64,000 nt of DNA from Rhodococcus oryzae (lineage in GTDB: Bacteria; Actinomycetota; Actinomycetes; Mycobacteriales; Mycobacteriaceae), in NCBI RefSeq assembly GCF_005049235.1, contig NZ_SUMD01000010.1:1-64000 (forward strand). The letters run 5' to 3'. The notes beneath the pieces were generated by a model. The model did no database searches and was not told the DNA's origin. It saw nothing but the letters and a program-made list of their open reading frames with translations. Shown here piece by piece: positions 34,322-42,528 of the stretch; the stretch's first letter is position 1; every line of letters begins with the position of its first letter. The position numbers were made by a program, and so were the translations under genes.

Positions 34322-35449
34322 TCACCCGGCCGCCGGGTGCGGCTCGATGATCGCCAGGATCGACTCGATCTCCCCGCCCGGTATCGAGAAGTGCTCGGTG
34401 ATCGCGACGGTGACGACGTGCGCGCCCGCGCCCATGTCGAGCAGGAACCGGGCCACCACGTTCGGCCCCCATTCCCGGAACTCCAGGTCCCGGATGCCGG
34501 TGATCGGCTTGTACTGGTCGCCGTGCTCCAGCTCGGCGATGATCTCGGGCCCGGAATCGCCCGTGCGCTGGCCGTTCTCGACCCGGAGGCAGTCCGCCGC
34601 CAGCCGCACCTTGCTCGCGTCGTGGGTGACCAGGCTGCTCAGGTACTCGCGCACCATCGCCACCCGGGGGCTGTCTGCGGGCGCACCGGTCAGCTCGGCG
34701 ATCCCGTCGAGCAGCGGCCGGGCCAGCTCGGGCCTGCAGATGACGAGGTCCGGCAGGTAGGGATGCGCCTCGTTGTAGATCAGCGGTGTCCCGTCGATCC
34801 GCGAGCAGTGCAGGCCGGCGGCCTGTGCCACCCCGACGGGCGCCGCCGAATCCCACTCCCACTGGCCACCGGCGTGCACGTAGGCGTCGGCCTCGCCGCG
34901 CAGCACCGCCATCGCCTTGGCGCCGGCCGAGCCCATCGGCGCGACATCGGCGCCGATCCGCTCGGCGAGCGGGCCGATGAATTCCGGAGGGCGGCTGTCG
35001 CTCACCAGGATTCGAGGGCGGACCCGTCCTGCCGGACCCGCCAGGGGAGCCGACCCGCTCACGTAGACCTCACCAAGCGCGGGCTGGGCGACGGCGGCCG
35101 TCGTGATCCCCGCGCCGCGTTCCCACAGCGCGACGTGCACCGCCCAGTCGGGCCGTCCCGGCAGCCCGTACTCCCGCGAGCCGTCCAGCGGATCGATGAT
35201 CCACACCCGCGGATTGTCCAGGCGGGCAAGGTCATCCGCGGACTCCTCGGACAGCACGGCGTCAGCCGGACGGTGCTCCCCGAGCAGCCCCAGCAGCAGC
35301 GTGTTCGCCTCCTTGTCGCCCCTGCGCCCGAGCTCACGCGCCTGTGTCTTCTCGAGCGGGGCCTCGCCCAGCTCGCGGTTTCTCAGCTCCAGGAGGAGTT
35401 CGCCCGCACGGGTGGCCAGTTCGCCGGCGAGCACGGCATCGGTCGTCAT
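34322..35449 (-). CDS. cysQ: CysQ-type 3'-phosphonucleotide phosphatase fused to an NTF2-like (DUF8021-type) domain
   Basis: Residues 1-255 form an inositol-monophosphatase-fold PAP/PAPS phosphatase close to M. tuberculosis CysQ. Metal-binding motifs are LSEES (66-70), IIDPLDGSREYG (84-95) and GGQWEWDSAAP (194-204). It would convert PAP, the by-product of sulfotransferases, to AMP. Residues about 260-375 are an added domain beginning MVREYLSSLVTHDASKV and containing CLRVENGQRTG, resembling SnoaL/DUF8021 NTF2-like proteins. Mycobacterial CysQ ends near residue 267, so this is a true fusion in one frame. The start overlaps the cysNC stop (ATGA). Confidence 0.9.
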   Translation of the reverse strand: MTTDAVLAGELATRAGELLLELRNRELGEAPLEKTQARELGRRGDKEANTLLLGLLGEHRPADAVLSEESADDLARLDNPRVWIIDPLDGSREYGLPGRPDWAVHVALWERGAGITTAAVAQPALGEVYVSGSAPLAGPAGRVRPRILVSDSRPPEFIGPLAERIGADVAPMGSAGAKAMAVLRGEADAYVHAGGQWEWDSAAPVGVAQAAGLHCSRIDGTPLIYNEAHPYLPDLVICRPELARPLLDGIAELTGAPADSPRVAMVREYLSSLVTHDASKVRLAADCLRVENGQRTGDSGPEIIAELEHGDQYKPITGIRDLEFREWGPNVVARFLLDMGAGAHVVTVAITEHFSIPGGEIESILAIIEPHPAAG

Positions 35450-37308
35450 AGGTTCAGATACTCCATGATCGTGGCGGCCTGGGCGACGGGATCGCCGTCC
35501 TCGGGTCGCAGCACCAGTTCGGCGTTCGTCGGCGCCTCGTACGGGTCGTCGACGCCGGTGAAGCCGGTGATCTCACCGGCCCTCGCCTTGGCGTACATGC
35601 CCTTCGGGTCGCGGGCCTCGCACTGCTCGATCGGGGTGTCGATGAACACCTCGATGAACGGCAGGCCTGCCGCGATGTGCTGGGCCCGCACCCGGTCCCG
35701 GTCCTCCCGATACGGACTGATCAACGAGGCGACCGCGACCATCCCCGCGTCGGCGAGCAGCTGGGCGACCTCGCCGACCCGCCGGACGTTCTCGGCCCGG
35801 TCCGCGGCACCGAAGCCGAGGTCGGAGTTGAGCCCGTGCCGCAGGTTGTCCCCGTCCAGCCGGTAGGCGGGCACGCCGGAGGCCACCAGCCGTCGCTCGA
35901 GTTCGACGGCGACCGTGGACTTCCCGGACGCGGACAGCCCGGTCAGCCACACCGTGGCGCCCTTGGTGGCGCGCTCGGCCCGGGAGACCGACGCGGCGTG
36001 CCAGACGACCTTCGACTCCTTGAGCGTCGGCCCGAGGATCATGCCTGCCGCGACGGTGTTGCCGGTCGACTCGTCGACCAGGATGAAGCTGCCGGTCACC
36101 CGGCTGCGACGGTACGGGTCGAACAGCAGCGGCTGCTGCGTCTTCAGCTGGATCCGGCCGATCTCGTTGAGCGACAACGACTGCGCGACCTCGTCCCGGT
36201 GCAGGGTGTTGACGTCGAGCCGGTAGTCGAGCCGGACCACCTGAGCCTTGGTGGACTTGGTGGTGTGCATCAGGGTGTATCGGGTGTTCTCGGAGAGCGA
36301 GGACTGTTCGGTGAGCCAACAGACCATCGCGTCGATCTCCTGGCCTACCTGCGGGCGGTTGTTCGGCCGGCAGAGCACGTCGCCGCGGCTGACATCCAGG
36401 TTGTCGGCCAGCGAGATCGTCACCGCGGACGGCGCGAACGCCTCCTCGATCACGGTTCCGCCGGGACCGAAGATGGCCTCGACCGTGGAGGTGAAGCCCG
36501 AGGGCAGCACGACGACCTCGTCGCCCGGCTTGAACACGCCGCTGGCGACGGTGCCCGCGTAGCCGCGGAAGTCGTGCAGCTCGGCGTCAGTCTGGCGCTG
36601 CGGCCGGATCACGTACTGCACCGGGAAGCGCGCGTCGATGAGGTTGCGGTCCGAGGCAATGTGCACGTCCTCGAGGTGGTGCAGCAGCGAGGAGCCCTCG
36701 TACCAGGGCATGTTCTCGGTGCGGGTGACGATGTTGTCGCCCTTGAGCGCGGAGACCGGGATGAACGTCAGGTCGTGCACGTCGAGCTTGATCGCGAACT
36801 GACGGAACTCCTCCTTGATCTCCTCGAAGCGCTCCTGCGACCAGTCGACCAGGTCCATCTTGTTCACGCACAGCACCAGGTGCGGGATCCCGAGCAGGGT
36901 GGACAGGAAGGCGTGCCTGCGGGTCTGCTCCAGCACGCCCTTGCGCGCGTCGACCAGGATCAGCGCGAGGTCCGCGGTGGAGGCCCCGGTGACCATGTTG
37001 CGGGTGTACTGCTCGTGACCGGGGGTGTCGGCGATGATGAACTTGCGGTGCGGGGTGGCGAAATACCGGTGCGCGACATCGATGGTGATGCCCTGCTCCC
37101 GCTCTGCGCGCAGCCCGTCGGTGAGCAAGGCGAGGTTGGCGTACTCGTCGCCGCGCTCGCGACTGCTGCGTTCGACCGCCTCGAGCTGATCCTCGAAGAT
37201 CGACTTGGAGTCGTAGAGCAGCCGGCCGATCAGCGTCGACTTCCCGTCGTCGACGCTGCCCGCGGTGGCGACGCGGAGCAGCTGCAGGGCGTGGTGGGAC
37301 TGCGACAT
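35446..37308 (-). CDS. cysNC: bifunctional sulfate adenylyltransferase subunit 1 / APS kinase
   Basis: 620 residues. CysN GTPase (1 to about 445): GSVDDGKST, DTPGHEQY and NKMDLVDW drive ATP sulfurylase. The CysC part (about 449-620) has P-loop GLSASGKST and LDGDNLRHGLN, and phosphorylates APS to PAPS. The ATG shares a base with the cysD stop (TGATG). No cysH reductase is in this operon, so it is built to deliver PAPS rather than sulfite. Fused CysNC is standard in mycobacteria. Confidence 0.97.
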   Translation of the reverse strand: MSQSHHALQLLRVATAGSVDDGKSTLIGRLLYDSKSIFEDQLEAVERSSRERGDEYANLALLTDGLRAEREQGITIDVAHRYFATPHRKFIIADTPGHEQYTRNMVTGASTADLALILVDARKGVLEQTRRHAFLSTLLGIPHLVLCVNKMDLVDWSQERFEEIKEEFRQFAIKLDVHDLTFIPVSALKGDNIVTRTENMPWYEGSSLLHHLEDVHIASDRNLIDARFPVQYVIRPQRQTDAELHDFRGYAGTVASGVFKPGDEVVVLPSGFTSTVEAIFGPGGTVIEEAFAPSAVTISLADNLDVSRGDVLCRPNNRPQVGQEIDAMVCWLTEQSSLSENTRYTLMHTTKSTKAQVVRLDYRLDVNTLHRDEVAQSLSLNEIGRIQLKTQQPLLFDPYRRSRVTGSFILVDESTGNTVAAGMILGPTLKESKVVWHAASVSRAERATKGATVWLTGLSASGKSTVAVELERRLVASGVPAYRLDGDNLRHGLNSDLGFGAADRAENVRRVGEVAQLLADAGMVAVASLISPYREDRDRVRAQHIAAGLPFIEVFIDTPIEQCEARDPKGMYAKARAGEITGFTGVDDPYEAPTNAELVLRPEDGDPVAQAATIMEYLNL

Positions 37309-38234
37309 CAGAAGTACCCCTCCTTCTTGCGGTCTTCCATCCCGGCCTCGGAGATCCGGTCGTCGGCGCGGGTGGCCCCCCGCTCGGTGATGCGGCTGGC
37401 CGCCACCTCGGTGACGACGGCGGCAGCGGTGGCCGCCGAGGACTCCACGCAGCCGGTGCAGGTGGCATCGCCGACGGTCCGGAACCGGACGAGCTCCTCG
37501 TACGACTCCTCCCCCGGGAGCAGCGTCAGGAACCTGGTGTGCGCCAGCAGCATTCCGTCGCGCGGCACCACCTGGCGGCGGTGCGCGTAGTAGATGGCCG
37601 GCAGCTCGATCTGTTCCTCGAGGATGTACTGCCAGATGTCGAGTTCGGTCCAGTTGGACAGCGGGAACACCCGGATGTGCTCGCCCTTGCGGTGCTTGCC
37701 GTTGTAGAGGTTCCACAGCTCGGGTCGTTGCGCGCGCGGATCCCATTGCCCGAACTCGTCGCGGAAGCTGAACACCCGCTCCTTGGCGCGCGCCTTCTCC
37801 TCGTCGCGGCGGGCCCCGCCGAAGACCGCGTCGAACTCGTTGTCGCGGATACCGCGCAGCAAGGCGTGCGTCTGCAGCCGGTTGCGGCTGGCCCGCGGCC
37901 CCTGCTCCTCGGTGACGCGGCCCGCGTCGATGTCGTCCTGCACCCGCGAGACCACGAGGCGGAGGCCGAGCTCGTCGACCACGCGGTCCCGGAATTCGAT
38001 CACCTCGTCGAAGTTGTGGCCGGTGTCGACGTGCATCACCGCGAAGGGCAGCGGCGCGGGCCAGAAGGCCTTGGCGGCGACGTGCAGCATCACCACCGAG
38101 TCCTTGCCCCCGGAGAACAGAAGGACGGGGCGCTCGAAGGTGGCGGCCACCTCACGGAAGATGTGCACCGCTTCCGCCTCGAGCGCGCCCAGGTGGGACA
38201 GCTCGTAGGCGGGTGGTGCGTGTCGGGTTGTCAT
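37308..38234 (-). CDS. cysD: sulfate adenylyltransferase subunit 2
   Basis: PP-loop ATP sulfurylase, 308 residues. LLFSGGKDSVVMLH is the PP-loop; DTGHNFDEVIEFRD, FGGARRDEEKARAKER and the CTGC segment near residue 262 are family motifs. ATG 38234 has GAGGAG seven bases upstream. It is the first gene of the cysD-cysNC-cysQ-LLM operon. Its promoter region carries the two palindromes at 38269-38286 and 38312-38332, copies of those before the sulfotransferase cluster. Confidence 0.97.
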   Translation of the reverse strand: MTTRHAPPAYELSHLGALEAEAVHIFREVAATFERPVLLFSGGKDSVVMLHVAAKAFWPAPLPFAVMHVDTGHNFDEVIEFRDRVVDELGLRLVVSRVQDDIDAGRVTEEQGPRASRNRLQTHALLRGIRDNEFDAVFGGARRDEEKARAKERVFSFRDEFGQWDPRAQRPELWNLYNGKHRKGEHIRVFPLSNWTELDIWQYILEEQIELPAIYYAHRRQVVPRDGMLLAHTRFLTLLPGEESYEELVRFRTVGDATCTGCVESSAATAAAVVTEVAASRITERGATRADDRISEAGMEDRKKEGYF

Positions 38235-38268
38235 GTGCGGCTCCTCGACTGGATCGGGGTCCGAGCGT

Positions 38269-38286
38269 CGGTACATTTTTGTACCG
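38269..38286. promoter_or_regulatory. operator-like palindrome CGGTACA-TTTT-TGTACCG before cysD
   Basis: Seven-base arms around four T, centred about 43 bases upstream of the cysD ATG. The same GGTACA-N4-TGTACC core recurs at 39356-39371, before the Rv3531c-like gene. The binding protein is unknown; the neighbouring IclR regulator is a candidate. Confidence 0.65.
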
Positions 38287-38311
38287 AGGCGGTTCGAAAT
38301 TGAAGTCTGAG

Positions 38312-38332
38312 CCGACAATAGAACGTGTTCTA
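38312..38332. promoter_or_regulatory. KstR-type operator before cysD (overlaps the iclR stop codon)
   Basis: Read on the minus strand: TAGAACACGTTCTA followed by TTGTCGG. The first 14 bases fit the KstR consensus TnnAACnnGTTnnA exactly. All 21 bases are identical to 39313-39333. The iclR stop codon TAG is the first half-site's edge. It lies about 80-98 bases upstream of cysD. Confidence 0.7.
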
Positions 38333-39301
38333 GGTCGGGTCAATCCCCTCGCCGATCGACACCGGACCCGGATCCGCGCGCCGGTCCGGCCATCTCCCAC
38401 CCACCTCCGCCGTCACCGCGTCGGCCGCCGCCGCGAGGGCCTTTCCGCGACGTTCGATCTCGGCGCCGCTGATCGAGGAGCCCACGTCCAGGGTCAGGAC
38501 CAGCGACTGATGCCCGTCAGCGTCGTAGGCGGGCGCGGCGATCAGGCTCACCGGATACTCGGCATCAGCGGCGAGCTCACGCCCCAGGTACACCCGCTCA
38601 CCCAGGCTCGAGACCATCTCGCCCAGCAGCTCGCGGATCTCGGACGGCAGGTCCTGCCCGGCGACGCCCTGCATCAGCGAGAAGAGCCTGCGCCCCATCG
38701 GGGTCAGCCGCTCGACGAGGTAACCCGCATCGCGGCAGTCCTCGACGACCTCGCGCAACAGGTCGCGATCGAGCACCACCGGCAGCGTCGGCTCGCGACG
38801 CAGCCACGCCTTCAGGTCGTCGTCGGCGCTCCACAGCACGTACATGAGCCCCACCGGGGGCGCGAACGGGTACGCCTGCCCCACCTTGACTGCGGTCCGT
38901 CCGCCCTTCATCCCAGCCGGCGTGGCCACCTCGAGGATCATGATCCGGTCGCCCACCACCGCGGACGCCGTGCAGACGGACCCGAACTCGGCGGCGAGCC
39001 GGTCGAGATGGGTGCGCGCGATCGGACCGACCGCGAAGCCCCGCTGCGCCGCCCGCCCGGCGGCGATCAGCGCGGGGCCGAGCCCATAGGTCTTCGACGC
39101 CGGATCGCGAGTGAGATAGCCGCCGGAGACCAGTGCGGAGAGGATCCCCAGGCAGGTCGGCTTGCTGATCGAGAGCGCGCGGGCCAGCTCGGACAGCCCG
39201 AAGCGCTGTTCCTGGCGGGCCACCAGGTAGTCGAGAACCTGCACCACCCGCTCGGTCGGGGGTGAGCGACGCCCGGCGACGGTGTCCTGCTCTTCAGCCA
39301 T
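38330..39301 (-). CDS. IclR-family transcriptional regulator
   Basis: 323 residues. Winged helix-turn-helix (about 17-75: LDYLVARQEQRFGLSELARALSISKPT region, with LSELARALSISKPTCLGIL). The IclR effector domain follows (about 90-265, with GTALLA-like VATPAGMKGGRTAV and YPFAPPVGLMYVLWS). ATG 39301 has AAGGAG seven bases upstream. It is placed exactly between two promoter regions bearing identical operator pairs: the operator at 39313-39333 begins 12 bases upstream of its start, and the other overlaps its stop. It is likely autoregulated, and likely a controller of both flanking operons; ligand unknown. Confidence 0.9.
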   Translation of the reverse strand: MAEEQDTVAGRRSPPTERVVQVLDYLVARQEQRFGLSELARALSISKPTCLGILSALVSGGYLTRDPASKTYGLGPALIAAGRAAQRGFAVGPIARTHLDRLAAEFGSVCTASAVVGDRIMILEVATPAGMKGGRTAVKVGQAYPFAPPVGLMYVLWSADDDLKAWLRREPTLPVVLDRDLLREVVEDCRDAGYLVERLTPMGRRLFSLMQGVAGQDLPSEIRELLGEMVSSLGERVYLGRELAADAEYPVSLIAAPAYDADGHQSLVLTLDVGSSISGAEIERRGKALAAAADAVTAEVGGRWPDRRADPGPVSIGEGIDPT

Positions 39302-39312
39302 TGACCACTCCT

Positions 39313-39333
39313 TAGAACACGTTCTATTGTCGG
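39313..39333. promoter_or_regulatory. KstR-type operator between iclR and the Rv3531c-like gene
   Basis: TAGAACACGTTCTA followed by TTGTCGG on the plus strand. It is an exact KstR consensus match and an identical inverted copy of 38312-38332. It sits 12 bases before iclR and about 60 before the divergent gene, so binding could repress both. Confidence 0.75.
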
Positions 39334-39355
39334 ACCATCACCGGTCTACCACCTA

Positions 39356-39371
39356 GGTACATATTTGTACC
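39356..39371. promoter_or_regulatory. operator-like palindrome GGTACA-TATT-TGTACC
   Basis: Six-base arms, 22 bases downstream of the KstR-type block and 22 bases before the GTG at 39393. Same core and same order as at the cysD promoter (38269-38286). Confidence 0.65.
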
Positions 39372-39392
39372 ACTTGAACGCGAGGAGCGGGA

Positions 39393-40559
39393 GTGCTGAC
39401 AGAACCCCTGGCCGAGGCCATCGCCGAGGCCGAGAAGCTGGTCGAGGCCGCCCCACACATCCGGTCCGAACAGGACCTGCTCGAGGGCTACCAGTACCTC
39501 GCGGGCGGGATCCTGGCCACCGTGCACGCCGCGTGGGCCACCGAGAAGACGCACCCCACCTTCATCCAGGGCACCGGCCCGTACATGAAGATGGGCCTCG
39601 ACAACCCGGACACCCTGTACTTCGGCGCCCGGATCAACGGCGACGCGGAGTACGTCGTCACCGGGAGGCGCGGCACCACGGCCGATCTGAGCTTCCAGGT
39701 GCTCAGCGGCAACTACACCAACGCCAACGTGCCGGGCAGCGTGACGGCTTTCGACGACCGCGAACTGCACATCGAGGACGACGGTTCGTTCGTCGTGACA
39801 TTCGGACCCGGCCCGGCCGACGGCCGCACCAACCACTTCACCCTCGCACCGGACTCCTCGCAGCTGGTCGTCCGCGAGGTCTACAGCGACTGGAGCCAGC
39901 AGCGCGGCACCATCCGGATCGATCGGGTGGACCGGATCGGCGTGCCCGGCGACGCCCTCACCAAGGAGGAGACCGAGAAGCGTTACGCCAGGGCGGGCAA
40001 GGCCCTGGTAAGCCGGGTCAAGACCTGGCTACAGTTTCCCGAGTGGTTTTACCTCAAGCTCCCGGTGAACACGATGACCGAACCGCGGCTGACCCCCGGC
40101 GGCCTGGCCACCCAGTTCTCGTCCGTCGGCCACTACGAGCTCACCGATGACCAGGCGATGATCATCACCGTCCCGAAATCCGATGCGCCGTACCAGGGCT
40201 TCCAGCTCGGCAGCCTCTGGTACATCTCGCTCGACTACACAGGGCACCAGACCTCGCTGAACAACGCGCAGGCCCAGGCCGATCCCGACGGGATGATCCG
40301 GATGGTGGTCAGCGAGCGCAATCCCGGCGTCACCAACTGGATCGAGACGGTCGGGCACCCGCGCGGATACCTGCAGTTCCGCTGGCAGCGCACCTCTCGG
40401 GAGTTCACCCCCGCCGACGGACCGACGGTCGAGGTGGTGAACCTGGACGAGGTCGCGTCGAAGCTGCCGTTCCACGAACAGAACAAGATCACCTCGGAGG
40501 ACTGGACCGCCCGCATCGCGGCACGCCAGGCCGCCGTCGCCAACCGGATGCTGGGGTAG
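39393..40559 (+). CDS. conserved protein resembling Rv3531c (steroid cluster)
   Basis: 388 residues. No catalytic motif is recognised. Moderately conserved landmarks include THPTFIQGTGPYMKMGLDNPD, YFGARINGDAEYVVTGRRG and SERNPGVTNWIETVGHPRG. It has the look of DUF1214-type proteins and of M. tuberculosis Rv3531c, and it is followed by homologues of Rv3530c and Rv3529c in the same order. GTG 39393 has GAGGAG seven bases upstream. It starts the plus-strand operon controlled from the iclR intergenic region. Function unknown; the steroid link is inferred from synteny and the operator. Confidence 0.75.
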   Translation: MLTEPLAEAIAEAEKLVEAAPHIRSEQDLLEGYQYLAGGILATVHAAWATEKTHPTFIQGTGPYMKMGLDNPDTLYFGARINGDAEYVVTGRRGTTADLSFQVLSGNYTNANVPGSVTAFDDRELHIEDDGSFVVTFGPGPADGRTNHFTLAPDSSQLVVREVYSDWSQQRGTIRIDRVDRIGVPGDALTKEETEKRYARAGKALVSRVKTWLQFPEWFYLKLPVNTMTEPRLTPGGLATQFSSVGHYELTDDQAMIITVPKSDAPYQGFQLGSLWYISLDYTGHQTSLNNAQAQADPDGMIRMVVSERNPGVTNWIETVGHPRGYLQFRWQRTSREFTPADGPTVEVVNLDEVASKLPFHEQNKITSEDWTARIAARQAAVANRMLG

Positions 40560-40566
40560 TACGACC

Positions 40567-41349
40567 ATGACAAATCTCTTGCAGGACAAAGTCGTTGTGA
40601 TCTCGGGTGTCGGACCCGCGCTCGGCCGCACCCTCGCGCTGCGGTGCGCCGCCGCCGGGGCCGACCTGGTGCTGGCCGCCCGCACCCAGTCCCGGCTCGA
40701 CGAGGTGGCCAAGGAGGTCACCGACCTCGGCAGGCGCGCGGTCACGGTGTCCACCGACATCACCGACCAGGCCTCCGCCGAGAACCTGATCGCCGCCAGC
40801 GTCGACGCCTACGGCAAGGTGGACGTCCTGGTGAACAACGCGTTCTCGGTTCCGTCGATGAAGCCGCTCGCGCGCACCGACTACCAGCACATCCGCGACA
40901 GCATCGAGCTGACCGTGCTCGGCGCGCTGCGGCTGACCCAGCTGTTCACCCCCGCCCTCGAGGAGAGCAAGGGCGCGGTGGTGAACATCAACTCGATGGT
41001 GCTGCGCCACTCGCAGGAGCGCTACGGCAGCTACAAGATGGCCAAGTCCGCCCTCCTGGCGATGTCGCAGTCGCTCGCCACCGAGCTGGGCCCCAAGGGG
41101 ATTCGGATCAACTCGGTCGCGCCCGGGTACATCTGGGGCGACACCCTCAAGCAGTACTTCGAGCACCAGGCGAAGAAGTTCGGGATCACCGTCGAGCAGA
41201 TCTACGAACACACCGCGGCGGCCACCGACCTCAAGCGGCTGCCGGAGACGGAGGAGATCGCGGACGCGGTGATCTTCCTGGCCTCCCCGATGGCCAGCGC
41301 CATCACCGGCCAGTGCCTCGACGTCAACTGCGGCGAATTCCACCACTAG
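40567..41349 (+). CDS. short-chain dehydrogenase resembling Rv3530c
   Basis: 260-residue SDR. The glycine motif is atypical, SGVGPALGR, in place of TGxxxGIG, as in Rv3530c-like proteins. LVNNAF replaces LVNNAG, and the catalytic Ser and YGSYKMAK are present. The C-terminus GQCLDVNCGEFHH is characteristic of this branch. It begins 7 bases after the upstream gene's stop. It probably oxidises or reduces a hydroxyl or keto group on a steroid-like substrate, but this is inferred only from context. Confidence 0.85.
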   Translation: MTNLLQDKVVVISGVGPALGRTLALRCAAAGADLVLAARTQSRLDEVAKEVTDLGRRAVTVSTDITDQASAENLIAASVDAYGKVDVLVNNAFSVPSMKPLARTDYQHIRDSIELTVLGALRLTQLFTPALEESKGAVVNINSMVLRHSQERYGSYKMAKSALLAMSQSLATELGPKGIRINSVAPGYIWGDTLKQYFEHQAKKFGITVEQIYEHTAAATDLKRLPETEEIADAVIFLASPMASAITGQCLDVNCGEFHH

Positions 41350-41369
41350 GCGAAGGGCCACCGAGCACC

Positions 41370-42506
41370 ATGACTGAACGCACCACCGTCGGGACCGTCG
41401 AGGACCTGCACGCCTCCGCCACCCGGATGACCGGCCTGACCGACTTCGGCACCGACGACTACACAGAGGCGCTCGGAGTCCTGCTCGACTCCTACGCGAG
41501 CGATGAGGACCTGACGCCGTTCGGCAGCAAGATCTCTCGGGTCTTCCTGCGCGGCGCCCTGGTCGCGAGACTGCTCAGCGAGGCCGCCTGGAAGCAGCAC
41601 CCCGAACACGCCGACGTGCCGATCGAGCGGCCGATCTTCGTCACCGGACTGCCCAGGACCGGCACCACCGCCCTGCACCGGCTGCTCACCGTCGATCCCG
41701 CGCACCAGGGCCTGGAGATGTGGCTGACGGAGATGCCGCAGCCACGTCCGCCGCGCGAGAGCTGGGAGTCGAACCCGGTCTTCCAGGGCATCGAGGCCCA
41801 GTTCAGCAAGCACCACATCGAGCACCCCGAGTTCATGGGCGTGCACTACATGTCGGCGGGCGAGGTCGAGGAGTGTTGGCAGCTGCTGCGCCAGACCTTC
41901 AAGTCGGTGTCCTACGAGTGCCTGGCCAACCTGCCGACCTACTCGAAGTGGCTCGAGGGGCAGGACTGGACCAATGCCTATGCGCGGCACAAGAAGAACC
42001 TGCAGCTGATCGGACTGCCGGATCGGGACCGCCGGTGGGTACTGAAGAACCCGAGCCATCTGTTCGCGCTCGACGAGTTGCTCGCGGTGTACCCCGACGC
42101 GCTGATCGTGCAGACCCACCGCGCGCCGAGCACGATCATCCCGTCCGTGTGCAGCCTGGCCGAGCAGGCCACCGACGGCTGGTCGAACAAGTTCAAGGGC
42201 GAGGTGATCGGGCGCAGCCAGCTCGAACTGTGGGCACGCGGCCTGGAGCAGTTCAACGCCGCACGGGCCCAGCACGATCCGGCCCAGTTCATCGACGTCG
42301 ACTACCAGGACTTCGTCGCCGACCCGCTCGGCACCGTGGAGGGTATCTACACCCGCTTCGACCTCCCGCTGACCACGCAGGCCCAGCAGGCAATGGAGGC
42401 GATGCACGAGGAGAGCCGGTCCGGTGACCGGCGGCCCGCCCACAAGTACACCCTCGAGGAGTTCGGTCTCACCGCAGCCGAGGTCGAGGAACGCTTCGGC
42501 GCCTGA
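41370..42506 (+). CDS. PAPS-dependent sulfotransferase family protein resembling Rv3529c
   Basis: 378 residues. The 5'-phosphosulfate loop is TGLPRTGTTALHRLL (PRTGTT at 95-100), and the 3'-phosphate-binding segment is QTHRAPSTIIPSVCSLAE. The N-terminal VEDLHASATRMTGL and RPIFVTGL segments are very close to M. tuberculosis Rv3529c. It would transfer sulfate from PAPS to an alcohol acceptor and release PAP. The adjacent cys operon makes PAPS and removes PAP, which supports this activity. Acceptor unknown; a steroid or lipid alcohol is plausible. Confidence 0.88.
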   Translation: MTERTTVGTVEDLHASATRMTGLTDFGTDDYTEALGVLLDSYASDEDLTPFGSKISRVFLRGALVARLLSEAAWKQHPEHADVPIERPIFVTGLPRTGTTALHRLLTVDPAHQGLEMWLTEMPQPRPPRESWESNPVFQGIEAQFSKHHIEHPEFMGVHYMSAGEVEECWQLLRQTFKSVSYECLANLPTYSKWLEGQDWTNAYARHKKNLQLIGLPDRDRRWVLKNPSHLFALDELLAVYPDALIVQTHRAPSTIIPSVCSLAEQATDGWSNKFKGEVIGRSQLELWARGLEQFNAARAQHDPAQFIDVDYQDFVADPLGTVEGIYTRFDLPLTTQAQQAMEAMHEESRSGDRRPAHKYTLEEFGLTAAEVEERFGA

Positions 42507-42528
42507 GCCGCACCCGATCCCCGCCCTC

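Noticed and set aside
35677-37590. 637-codon plus-strand frame opposite cysNC and cysD
   Set aside because: Antisense shadow of well-conserved cys genes; no family motif and no ribosome-binding site.
40567-41349. Atypical SDR glycine motif taken as a sign of a dead enzyme
   Set aside because: The catalytic Ser-Tyr-Lys residues are intact and the variant motif looks like that of the Rv3530c-type branch.
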